From assembly GCA_004151065.3 (NCBI GenBank), contig NWUY0300002994.1:21223-41910 (forward strand): a DNA stretch of 20,688 nucleotides. Reading direction: 5' to 3'. This document shows, in pieces, positions 9,301 to 17,823 of the stretch. The position numbers were made by a program, and so were the translations under genes. Under the pieces are notes generated by a model. The model was not told where the DNA came from and ran no database searches. It saw only the letters and a program-made list of their open reading frames with translations. The stretch comes from Larix sibirica (taxonomy: Eukaryota > Streptophyta > Pinopsida > Pinales > Pinaceae). Each line of letters starts with the position of its first letter. Position 1 is the first letter of the stretch.

Positions 9301-10416
9301 TGGAGGATCGACTTCCCATGATGGTGACAGGAGGCAGTTGGAGATTGTTCATGGGGAGTCAAGTCATCAAGGACAATCATGCAAGTAATGACACACACCT
9401 CCAATATGACCCTCGATCTCGATACAAGAGAGTATGAGTTCCGGCGTGTGAAGAGCGGGCAGCTGGATCCGTATCAGTTTGCATATCTGGATATTAATTT
9501 CATCTTAATTTTCGTAACTGGGAGAAGTATATCCATGAAAGTTGGATGGTACCATTTGGAGGCTAATGGAAGCCTTATTGTCACACTAATAATGGTTTCT
9601 CTGGATTTTTATTCTCATGAATTTAAGTGCAACTCCATTCGCATTTCCCGTTGCTCCTGTGCTTTCTCTCCTCTTGCAGCTGGCAAGTTTCCTTGGGAGT
9701 TGATTAGAGATTGGATTTCTTTAGATCATCTGTCAAATTGTTTCTGGGTCAATTTGATGGCTCCTAAACGACATTTTAGTTTTGTTTCAGATAAGGGTTC
9801 TGGTCCTTGTGGACAGTGGGGAAAAGGAAAGATGACGGATGAGCTGGGAGTTAATGGGGGTCATGTTACGAGGGCACAATCCAGGGCCTAGGATGTGACC
9901 ACTTTATTTCGGGAACGTACTCCTCCTCTGATTCGTGATGAAATGGATTCTATTGAGAAGCATCTATGGGATACGGTGTATACAATTCTTGTAGAGGACC
10001 TTCGAAGGGAGGTTGAGGAGTGGGTGGTTGACCCAGGCACCACGACTGACAGAGCCTCTGCTTATGACTGAATGATAATGGTCTACTGGGTGGTGAAAAA
10101 CATGTTGGCGCACGTCACCATGAGTGGCTTGGACAAGCACCAGGGGGATGAGGAACCAGTTCAGGCTTGGAAGGTGCATAATGCTAACTTTCATCTGATG
10201 CACAGCAAAATTGACGTGATAGCATCCAAGCTGGGAATTTATTTCTATTATTCTAGAATGGAGGATGTGGAGAATCTCGGTACCATAAATAGGAGAAAGC
10301 AGAGTGTCGCTCCAAAGTAGTCGGAGGGCGAGAAAGAGAAGGCGAATGACAAGATGAAGCAGGCGGATATGGACGACACTAGTGGGGGAATCGGCTCCAA
10401 GAATTCATTATGTTGA
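9301..10416 (+). pseudogene. Element B C-terminal tail of unknown function (about 370 codons)
   Basis: After RNase H the coding text goes on for over 1 kb. From 9379 to 10416 one frame is interrupted only by TAG (9889-9891), TGA (10069-10071) and TAG (10318-10320), and it reads smoothly across each of them (for example QSRA, stop, DVTTLFRERTPPLIRDEMDS). Visible traits are an acidic helical stretch LWDTVYTILVEDLRREVEEW, a PGTTTDRASAYD segment, NANFHLMHSKIDVIASKLGI, a lysine-rich part near 10330-10370 and the end GSKNSLC. No family is recognised. The region at 9400-9560 may need another frame (NFRNWEKYIHESWMVPFGG reads in a second frame). One long frame with few stops suggests it was once translated, probably as an extension of ORF2 or as a separate ORF. 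Confidence 0.6.
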
Positions 10417-10661
10417 TTCTGGGGTTAGCTGCTTGCTTGCTTTTTACTGTGTTTTCCTCTTTTTAGTCAACATAGTCTCATGGGATTATTAGCCATACAC
10501 CCGTATCTTGTTTTTTGGGTAGGTGCACTAGACATACTATTTTGTTTAGCTCACTATGTATTACCGGGAGTGGCAATGAACTCTGAGACTATGAAAACTC
10601 TAAAAGAGCGCTATGTAATTGATTTTAAGTAGTATTACAATTTTTATTTATAAAAAAAAAA

Positions 10662-10669
10662 CATAGCTT
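10662..10669 (+). repeat. Probable target-site duplication of element B, right copy
   Basis: CATAGCTT immediately after the A-run, matching the left copy at 8800-8807. The sequences diverge at the next base. Confidence 0.6.
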
Positions 10670-11307
10670 GTACTGCATTGTTCTGTTATATTTATATGTA
10701 TAGTTAGACAGTGGTATTACACATTGAAATTAATGATTGAATGGTGAATACAGCATATACATTTATTTTTTGTCTTCATTTTCTACCATGAATGAATCCT
10801 TTCTTTCGTACTCTGGTTTATATTTACATATGCTATGAAACATGCCAGAAATTCTACTATTTTATTTTATGAAACTGTACCGACCGTCATGGGTATAAAT
10901 CTTGGGTTAATATTGGGTTTAATCAATAGCTTCAAGAAATACTTATAAAATAAATTTATACAATCTCATTTTTATTTTATTGAATGAGAGTAAATATCTC
11001 TTTATATGAGTTTCTCATCTTCGGTACCTATATCCTGATGTATGAAAAATGCGTGGCTCATACCTCAAGATCGAATCAATCCATGTTCTTCTCTTTACAA
11101 TGCAGTGAAATCTTAAATATACAAACTTCACCTTTGTATCAGGTTCTTTTTCATTTGTAGAAAATCAAACCTGGGTTGCTTCTGCATTTTTTTCTTAAGA
11201 TTGGAACCTTGTGTTTTGCTGCTAGTTTTTTTTGGGTCTCTATCGAACATATCGAGTAGAGAGTGATATCACTATCATTGTGTGTACACTCAACGATTAT
11301 AACTTGG
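10670..11307. other. No gene seen
   Basis: AT-rich DNA between the two LINE-type insertions. No open frame of interest, no repeat border and no RNA gene was recognised. This is the older host sequence into which B (left) and C (right) inserted. Confidence 0.45.
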
Positions 11308-11325
11308 AGTGAGTTGATTGCTATT
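11308..11325 (+). repeat. Target-site duplication of element C, left copy (18 bp)
   Basis: AGTGAGTTGATTGCTATT, identical over 18 bases to 13137-13154. It abuts the poly(T) that is the element's poly(A) on the other strand. A perfect copy of this length at both ends is diagnostic of target-primed insertion. Confidence 0.93.
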
Positions 11326-11709
11326 TTTTTTTTTACACAAACGGTTGAAGAGCTTTATATTAAAAAGTAGAGCAGGTTACATAGGGTAGGGGAGACTGTT
11401 CCCACAAAATAGGAGTTGGAAGTTCTGGCTCCTTGAAAACCAGTCTTTGTTTTTCAAAAAAGGAATTATCCCTGTTACAACTGAAAGATTTGACAAACTA
11501 CCCTAATAAAAAACTGTAGAAGAAATACATATAACTTAAAGCTAGGATTTTAAACCAAACAGTAGCTTCCCTGACACATGAAGGACGAGACAGTGTGCGA
11601 CTCAGTTGACATGGTGAGGTCATGAATTTTTTTATTTGCTTCCAGTTGCTGCCCCAGCATTCTCGTCCTCAATGTTTAGGATGACAGATGGACTATTTCT
11701 ATTGTTTTT

Positions 11710-12039
11710 CTAAACACAGTCGACCTTGGCTTCCACAATCCTAAGACAACTGTGAAGAGAATCAAATTTTCCAACTAATTTATCGAAGTGGTCTTTCATC
11801 TTACCATTGCTGTTTCGAATTTCAGTGCTGGAGATTTGGATGAAGGTAGCCAGATGGGAGATCGCTTTTTTCATCTCGTTGAGGTCACCTCTGAGCCAAC
11901 GAACCTGGGCTTCCAGGTCCATAACTTGTAAATGGAAATTAGGTGAGGGGTTGCTCTGCTCACGAGGAGACTCCATGTGCATCAAACCTCCATTCTCGCC
12001 CACCATTTGTTGCCACTTCTTTCTACACCCATGTTCCAC
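11710..12039 (-). pseudogene. Element C tail, part 2: coiled-coil frame
   Basis: About 109 codons on the minus strand ending in TAG at 11710. It reads CRKKWQQMVGENGGLMHME, a Pro/Ser/Asn-rich linker, then VMDLEAQVRWLRGDLNEM, ISHLATFIQISSTEIRNS, and FDKLVGKFDSLHSCLRIVE: heptad-spaced Leu/Ile/Val typical of a short coiled coil. The preceding frame at 12197-11982 (RARFGTGKQEIWLSSSLWVW) probably joins it through a one- or two-base frameshift near 12040. A coiled coil downstream of RNase H is unusual, since coiled coils in LINEs are known from ORF1 proteins. Function unknown. Confidence 0.45.
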
Positions 12040-12262
12040 TGGGCTTCCACAAAACTGCTACATGGGAGATCCATGTCCCGCTTCAATGTGGGCTGTGTGA
12101 AACCATGAATTCTTGTTTCCTGAGTCCAAACCCACAACGAGGATGATAACCAGATCTCCTGCTTCCCTGTCCCAAACCGAGCTCTAGGGGTATCCATCTT
12201 CTACCATTTCCAATCTCATCAGCGATGGGAAGACTGTGACATGCATGCTTGGTCGAACCGCC

Positions 12263-12712
12263 TCAAGCGAGTTTCGTGCCACCATTACCATCCCCTTGAA
12301 AAAGATCAGAAAGATAACGCTTCGAACTAACCCCCCCAGAGTGCCCCTGAACATGGTTACGACACTTATGACATTTCAAAGTAGGAGGGCACTGGTTACT
12401 GTCCTTCATGCTGAACCTTAACCACTGACTTCTAGACATAGGGAGATCGCAGACCGAAAATTCATAGACCAGAGAAGCTAGCAATGCAAAGTGAGCACCA
12501 CCTTTAGGCCTCAAATAAACTCTGGGTGCCTTGGTTCTCGAACACATTAATCTCACGCATGTGAGCCAGGTGTAGCCTGCCATGGGTGGCCACCAATTTA
12601 GACGAGTGGATGTGAGGAGAGTGCGAGAGGATCCACCGTAGATATGAGAATTAATGAAGATCCATATTGGATCATGGTTAAGGTGGTAGGAATGAAAAAT
12701 GTATATGGCCAT
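12263..12712 (-). pseudogene. Element C tail, part 1: open frame with a Cys cluster
   Basis: After the RNase H stop, a different frame is open for about 149 codons and ends in TGA at 12263. Its later half reads VYEFSVCDLPMSRSQWLRF and then CPPTLKCHKCRNHVQGH, a C-x5-C-x2-C cluster with nearby His that resembles a small zinc-binding motif, followed by KRYLSDLFQGDGNGG. The first part (to about 12560) may be non-coding. The product is not recognised. Whether it was fused to RNase H by an old frameshift or formed a separate ORF cannot be decided from one copy. Confidence 0.4.
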
Positions 12713-12728
12713 TAGGAACTAGGATAGG

Positions 12729-13136
12729 TTAAGGGACCCAAATGTCCTCATTGACTTGTTCATTGATGATCGCAATACCATAGTTCAAACCAACTCCAAC
12801 ATTCACCACGGCATCGGCACTATGGCTATTATGCCGAAGAATATGAAGAAAAGAGATGGAGTGAAAGTCCTTGGCTAAGAGATTGAAGTGATGATGTAAA
12901 GTTGAGACAAGTTTTCGACGGTGTTTTGCGATTTCCCTGGCTTCCCTAATCACAATCATAGAGTCACCAAAGACCACCAAATTTTGTAACTCATCCTTCC
13001 TTGCAATCTCCATTCCTTTTATTATGGCGAGCCATTCTACTTCATTGTTAGTTCTCCTACCAATTCCCCAAGCAAAATCGTTCATTTTGTTTCCGTTGGA
13101 GTCTATGAGGACCCCCCCAACACCTGCCAACCCAGT
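12729..13136 (-). pseudogene. Element C RNase H domain, lacking the first catalytic Asp
   Basis: Minus-strand frame reading LAGVGGVLIDSNGNKM, then RRTNNEVEWLAIIKGMEIA (Glu), LQNLVVFGDSMIVI (Asp), FLHILRHNSHSADAVVN (Asp), ending NEDIWVP and TAA at 12729. This is the RVT_3-like RNase H of plant LINEs. The strand containing the first catalytic Asp (normally just before GN-GLAG) is missing because the element begins at 13136, so it starts within a few codons of the point where element B starts. The open frame is unbroken for about 134 codons. Without an upstream start codon it is unlikely to be translated. Confidence 0.88.
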
Positions 13137-13154
13137 AGTGAGTTGATTGCTATT
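13137..13154 (+). repeat. Target-site duplication of element C, right copy (18 bp)
   Basis: Second copy of the 18-base sequence at 11308-11325. Removing 11326-13154 restores a continuous host sequence running on as GATGTGGGTATAATT. Confidence 0.93.
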
Positions 13155-14040
13155 GATGTGGGTATAATTATGAGTTTTAATCTAGATTGGATTCCGTTGT
13201 ATTGATTTTCTATGTGAAATTTATTTCTCTATGTTCATATCTTCTGAAAATCGATCCCTTATGAGGTCGACTTCCAAGTTAAATATTAAACTAAATCCCC
13301 GTGTAACGAGATCCCTACAATTAAATACTATTTTTTATATCTGTAGGCTAAACATTATTCCGACTCCTATGTAAGAAGACCCCTTATAAATTTTATCATT
13401 TATTATTTCAATATGTGGGAATTGGTTTTTATTCCCACCCTTGTATCACCCTCGATCTCTGTAGAACAAATTTTACAGGATCCCTATTGATTATTGTTCT
13501 AAAAACTCTGTGTGCATTATTTCCGATCTCTATGTCTCGATTTATGCAAAATATCATTTTGATCATGATATTTGAGTGTTTTTTTATATACTATAGATTG
13601 TTAAACAAAACTCCGTAGAGATCATAAAATCCGTGTTGTTTTTGTGTGAATTCAATATAGGAGTAATTTTAGGCGGTCTGTATTTTCCTCTAGCGATAAC
13701 AGAAAATAAAAGAAGTGTTGTTGTATTAATTGTGATATGAGCCTTGTAGCAGTCGAGAATTTTAATTGTTGTGTAGTGCAAAATTAAGATGTTGACCTCT
13801 GCTAATTTATTGATGAAGACTGTGTTTCTAGAGTATGGATACTTCGATTTAGAATTCTTCTTCCTGTTCAAATCCAAGTCGAATTTTTTAACAGTAAGTG
13901 TTTTCATTTTATGCACTATTTTCTCCACGGGAATATTGTTTTATCCTTCAATCCTTAGTGGATATGTTTCCATACTTGGCATCTCTTTTGGTGTGCATGA
14001 TAACCTTCATCTACAAGTCAACCTTTTGTATTTATTTGAG
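13155..14040. other. No gene seen; AT-rich with a faint degenerate repeat
   Basis: Related short words of the type CGATCCCTTATG, CGAGATCCCTACA, CGACTCCTATGTA, CGATCTCTGTA and CGATCTCTATG recur at about 13252, 13307, 13361, 13453 and 13524, the first three spaced 54-55 bp. This may be a very old tandem repeat or chance. The minus (13584-13928) and plus (13415-13618, 13789-14067) open frames overlap one another and show no family resemblance. Confidence 0.35.
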
Positions 14041-14052
14041 TGGGTGACTCTC

Positions 14053-14116
14053 TGGTTCGGTGGTTAAGTTACTAGAGTTGTCACTGAGCATACAGTTTAT
14101 GCAAGTTAGTAACTTA
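14053..14116 (+). other. Nested hairpin with a pol III A-box-like start
   Basis: TGGTTCGGTGG at 14053-14063 resembles a tRNA D-arm/A box. It is followed by a 10-bp perfect stem, TAAGTTACTA (14065-14074) with TAGTAACTTA (14107-14116), enclosing a second 5-bp stem, GCATA/TATGC (14088-14102). No B box (GGTTCGANNCC-like) is present at the expected distance and no cloverleaf can be drawn, so it is not a tRNA gene. A degenerate tRNA-derived SINE head or a chance structure are the alternatives. Confidence 0.3.
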
Positions 14117-14516
14117 CCCTATTTTCGGGCATTGGTAATTTCAACTGCTTGTGACCAGAAAAAGAGCCATAATCTATCCTAATAGAAGGGTCATTGGTTG
14201 TCAAGGTCGCAGAGCCTTTTAATTATTCTCTGATATATATTTTTGTTTTTTATTGCCACGTCTGACAGTTCTTTCCAGAGTGACTATAGGTTATCGCTTC
14301 CTTGTTTTTCTTATTGTGGCATTCCACTGTTATGCTAAAATATCTATTGGAGTTGCATGTTTACGGAAGGCTCAAATCTTATCCTTACATGCTATGATCG
14401 TCATAGGGAATGAGTAGTTACCTTGAACCTACCTCATTATGCAGTCTTTGGATCAATATCCTTATCAAATGTTCCATTTTTTTTATAAAAGAAGAAAATG
14501 CTATGGGAGGGATTTA

Positions 14517-14574
<58 letters not shown>
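14517..14574. repeat. Compound palindromic microsatellite (CA)n(TA)n(TG)n
   Basis: AC repeats at 14517-14532, AT repeats at 14533-14552 and GT repeats at 14553-14574, uninterrupted. Because CA runs pair with TG runs and TA is self-complementary, nearly the whole 58-bp tract is one inverted repeat able to form a hairpin or cruciform. Confidence 0.95.
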
Positions 14575-15280
14575 AATATCATAGTTTTTGTTGACATCAA
14601 TGTTACAGAGAAAACTTCCTATGGCTTGGGGAAGACCACAACAGACAGCTGACTACCAGAAANCATCCCCATGTTATTCGTCATGCATTCTTACCCAACA
14701 TTATCGTTGAATTTTAGTTTTATATTCAGCTACAAACCATTGTGCAAAAGCTAAATATAGGCAATTGATCTATGGGTAAAACCAAAGCAAAGTCCCCCAG
14801 ATGGGGTGAGAAGGGGGACACATACTGCCCTTCTATTGGGCGTGTGAAAGGGGTAGGTGGCATCAGGGAAAGGGATATAGACCATGCACAAAGGGATAAG
14901 CATGTGGAGTGATGGGAGATCTGGTTTGCATGGGCAAATGTTAATGTGTTCTTGTAAAGGGAATTCAATTTAGAGGAGTGTGGTTTTGACTAGGCTTCGA
15001 CATTCATGGAAAATGACATGTTTTGGTACCTTCTTATGTGTTGGAGATTAACAAGAATAGAAAATCCCCTCTCCATGTTCATCCCTTATTCATTCCCTCT
15101 CTGCACTTACAGGTCAACTTTGTGACAACATAGAATTGTAGGGTGATTAAGGGAAAATGGTAAGACAACGTGCTAGGTGCTAAAGAGGTGGAGGAATGTG
15201 CCAACACAGGTTGGTAATATGATTTATCCAAGACATGCCATAGCATACTAGGAACAAAATCAACCAAGGCAAATCTATCA
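14575..15280. other. No gene seen
   Basis: No convincing coding or element signal. Minus-strand open frames at 14726-14968 and 15079-15459 are not supported by any recognisable motif. One ambiguous base at 14663. Confidence 0.4.
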
Positions 15281-15560
15281 TGCTCACAAACCTCCAAGAC
15301 CAAGAAATGGAAACTAATGCAACAGAAGCAAGTCATGGTTTGGACCCTTATTGGGTTTTGAAGCTTCTTCTGGGATGCCTCCTGATGGAATAGGGCCAAA
15401 AACAAGTGGGTTTCAGGATGGTTGTGGCTACCATCCATGATGATGTCAATAGCATACACTCAAAGCCAGATATCTTGGTTGAAGCAATCAATGCCCTACT
15501 TCAAATTGAGCCCCAAAAGTTGGAGAAAGTGGAAAATTTGCCTCGGGTTCCTAGCACTTA
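15281..15560 (+). pseudogene. Weak coding relic, family unknown
   Basis: A plus-strand frame reads LTNLQDQEMETNATEASHGL, DPYWVLKLLLGCLL, a TAG, then HSKPDILVEAINALLQIEP and QKLEKVENLPRVPS before TAA near 15558. The helical, Leu-rich composition and one in-frame stop could mark a decayed exon. No family is recognised and no splice sites are clear. The overlapping minus-strand open frame (15079-15459) is the alternative and looks no better. Confidence 0.2.
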
Positions 15561-17287
15561 ATTTCTGGTAGTTTTATGTTCTTAGCTCAGGGTTTTCAGG
15601 TGAACTATATCTTTGGTTTTGTTAAATTTACTTCATCAAGACAATTATGTTTAAATTTTCTAAAACAGAAGGGAACGTTATGGTTTACCTATGTAGGTAA
15701 AGATTCCATTTTGTGGACTCATCTTTTTGCTTTTTGGACACTTCTCCTATAACATGTTTGAGTTTCACCAGTGGCTGACCTAGTTTTCCATGTGGTGTAT
15801 CATCTGATAGTGATCTTGTTTTGTACTCTATGTATTTTCTAGTAATTTAAAATAGAACTACTAACTTACTAAAAAAAATCAAGATCAAATGTTGAATTCA
15901 TTGCACAACTGTAAATTTTGGCTTTCTAAGAATATATTTTGCTCAGGATTAGGAAATTTGCATTATCAAAGGAAATAAGTGTATATATTTTTTTATCACA
16001 ATATCCAAGAAGATATGGTGGATACATCTCGTCTCTTCATAAATGAGCCCTTTTGATGTGCTTGACTCTTCTCTTGGTGAGATACTTAATGGTGGGAATC
16101 TGAATGCCCCGAATGTTATATCATATCACTTTCTTGTGCCTTTTGTCTTCACCCTTACCAAACCCTTCCATCCCTTTCCACACCAAGAATACCTCCTTGT
16201 GATTCTTGGCCTTCTCTACCTAGTAATTTTTTCTGCTAATCTTCAATGAGGATGATGAGATGCCAACCTATGAGTGAAGTATGTAGTTATAGAATTCACA
16301 TAAACAAACCCTTGCTTCAAAGGTATCCCATCATCATTGGCCGAGGATCTATGGAAATATGATGTTTTCCTATTAACCATGGATGATATATTACCAATGA
16401 CTAAGATTAAATCGATGATAATTTAGCTATGTGCAATAAAAAGATAGATTGGTCAAGTGAATGGAAATAACTAACAAAGGTTTGTAAATTTACGGTGAAA
16501 TTAAAGACTTGGAAAACTAGGGCCAATTTCATATTTGTAAAGCACTAGGAAAATCATTTCGAGTCAATTTTTGAGAATATTGTTTTGATTATCAACATAA
16601 GTAATCATTTTCACTATCATATTGGTGAACTTCGAACGTGAGTTTTGTAGTTCCGACAAATTAATGTCAATTTGCTAGAAAATTGTTTTGAGTCTCTCCA
16701 TAAGTTATTATTTTCAATGAAATATTTTTGTGTCATTGGAGCAAAAGATATCGTCTATGTTGGAATGTTGTTGATGATATTTGAATCAATGCCAATTAAT
16801 GGAGTGGATAATTAGAATCCCATGACTCAACAAAACATGTTATTGTGCAACAATTTTGGGCTTATTCTCATGGGTTTTTCAATAATAACCATAAATACAT
16901 GTAGAATTCTTGTCTTTTCTATTTTTTCCCTAGCAATAAATGTAAGGATATGATCTTTCGTTTTTGGTATGCATGCCTAGAAACATCTTTGTCTTAGCTT
17001 TGACTTCAGGATGCCATAAACTTCCATGCAAAATGGCTAGCCATATTAGTCTCCAGCTATAAGTTCTAAGGCCTAAACTTATTTATTATTGCAAGGACAC
17101 TCTCTTGTTCATGTGCATACTCATTATAATGTATGCAACAACACCAAGGATAGCATAATATTGTAAGGTTTCCACTACAATAAATGTTTCCAATGCCCCA
17201 AAAAGTAGAAATAGTATCAAAAACATGCTAGTACGAGTTCCTTGAGGCATTTCCCCTTGATGATTAAATCCCCTTCCACCAAATAAT
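15561..17287. other. No gene seen
   Basis: About 1.7 kb of AT-rich DNA. A plus-strand frame at 16043-16249 and a hydrophobic minus-strand frame at 17086-17316 (which runs across the copia LTR border) are not convincing. The right edge is flank of the copia LTR: bases 17283-17287 (ATAAT) would be one copy of its 5-bp target duplication; the other end of that element is not in the window. Confidence 0.4.
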
Positions 17288-17758
17288 TGTAAGATCAATA
17301 ACATATGCATGAACATATAACCACAAGATCTAACCTATCTAAACTCCTATGGAAAGCATCAAATCAGAAAAATAAGATTTAACAAAAAAGAGAGACAAGA
17401 GAAAGTAGGCAAGATTTACATGGTAAAAACTCAAGGTGGGGAAACATCCACGGATGCAAACCTTCTATTATTTAGGTAAACACTCCAAATTACAACACTT
17501 GAGATATCTACACATGCATCCACCACTTATAACAATTGATCATCCTTCACCTCGATTATATAGGCTAGAGGGAAATAGGATCATCATATCTCATGATGAA
17601 TGTGGAATAAATTCACTATATAAATGAGTGAGTTATTGGAGAATAACATGCCCATTAGTCTAATAATGACTTATTGGGTATACAAAATGCCCTACCATAA
17701 TGATAGGATGTACAACAATAAATGAGAACATTATACAAGCATTATATGCATTCTTACA
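17288..17758 (-). repeat. 3' LTR of a Ty1/copia element (471 bp)
   Basis: On the element (minus) strand it starts TGTAAGAATG at 17758 directly after a polypurine tract and ends GATCTTACA at 17288, giving perfect 6-bp inverted termini TGTAAG/CTTACA with canonical TG...CA ends. Inside, a TTTCCCCACCTTGAG block (about 17445) followed by a T/C-rich part is like the R/U5 region of plant copia LTRs. The upstream copia RNase H relic ends 51 bp before it, in the correct order and strand. No 5' LTR is in the window, so the second terminus cannot be checked against a sister copy. Confidence 0.78.
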
Positions 17759-17823
17759 TTCCCCCTTAATGTTGAATAGAAACACATTTGGAGGAAGATG
17801 TCATTATGTTAAAATTCCCCCTT
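17759..17823 (-). promoter_or_regulatory. Two polypurine tracts of the copia element
   Basis: AAGGGGGAA occurs twice on the element strand: 17767-17759, touching the LTR, and 17823-17815, overlapping the end of the coding region (stop TAA at 17811-17809). The LTR-adjacent one is the expected primer site for plus-strand DNA synthesis. The identical second copy 56 bp upstream could be a duplicated or secondary primer site. Confidence 0.75.

Larger units (their letters stand above)
8808..10661 (+). mobile_element. Element B: LINE-type insertion starting inside RNase H, with long tail
   Basis: Plus-strand retrotransposed segment of about 1.85 kb. It begins in the RNase H text (S)RGNPGVAGFGG, ends in TTTATTTAT followed by a run of ten A at 10652-10661, and is bracketed by CATAGCTT at 8800-8807 and 10662-10669, a probable 8-bp target-site duplication. 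The 5' copy overlaps the element's expected GCTTCT codons, so microhomology at the 5' junction is likely. There is no RT, endonuclease or ORF1. It is GC-richer than its flanks. RNase H is followed by a coding tail of about 370 codons to a TGA at 10414-10416 and a UTR of about 235 bp. The 5' boundary rests on the short duplication and on loss of homology, so it is good but not certain. Confidence 0.75.
11326..13136 (-). mobile_element. Element C: LINE-type insertion starting inside RNase H, perfect TSD
   Basis: Minus-strand insertion of 1,811 bp. Its 5' end is at 13136, where the RNase H text (G)LAGVGGVLID begins. Its 3' end is the T-run 11326-11335 (poly(A) on the element strand), with AATATAAA (11361-11354) about 20 nt before it as a likely poly(A) signal. 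An identical 18-bp duplication flanks it (11308-11325 and 13137-13154). Contents in element order: partial RNase H, a 149-codon open frame, a shorter frame, a coiled-coil frame (12039-11710) and a 3' UTR of about 370 bp. No RT is present. The perfect duplication suggests it is younger than the gypsy and copia remnants here, although its coding frames already carry breaks. Confidence 0.93.

Noticed and set aside
11807-12197. Plus-strand open frames over element C
   Set aside because: Opposite to the orientation fixed by the poly(A) and RNase H; no family resemblance.
13584-14067. Overlapping open frames on both strands in AT-rich DNA
   Set aside because: Low-complexity hydrophobic text with no motif on either strand; expected by chance.
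14053-14130. tRNA gene
   Set aside because: An A-box-like start is present but there is no B box, anticodon arm or acceptor stem.
17086-17316. 76-residue minus-strand frame with a hydrophobic stretch, possible membrane protein
   Set aside because: It starts inside the copia LTR and crosses its border, so it is a chance frame.
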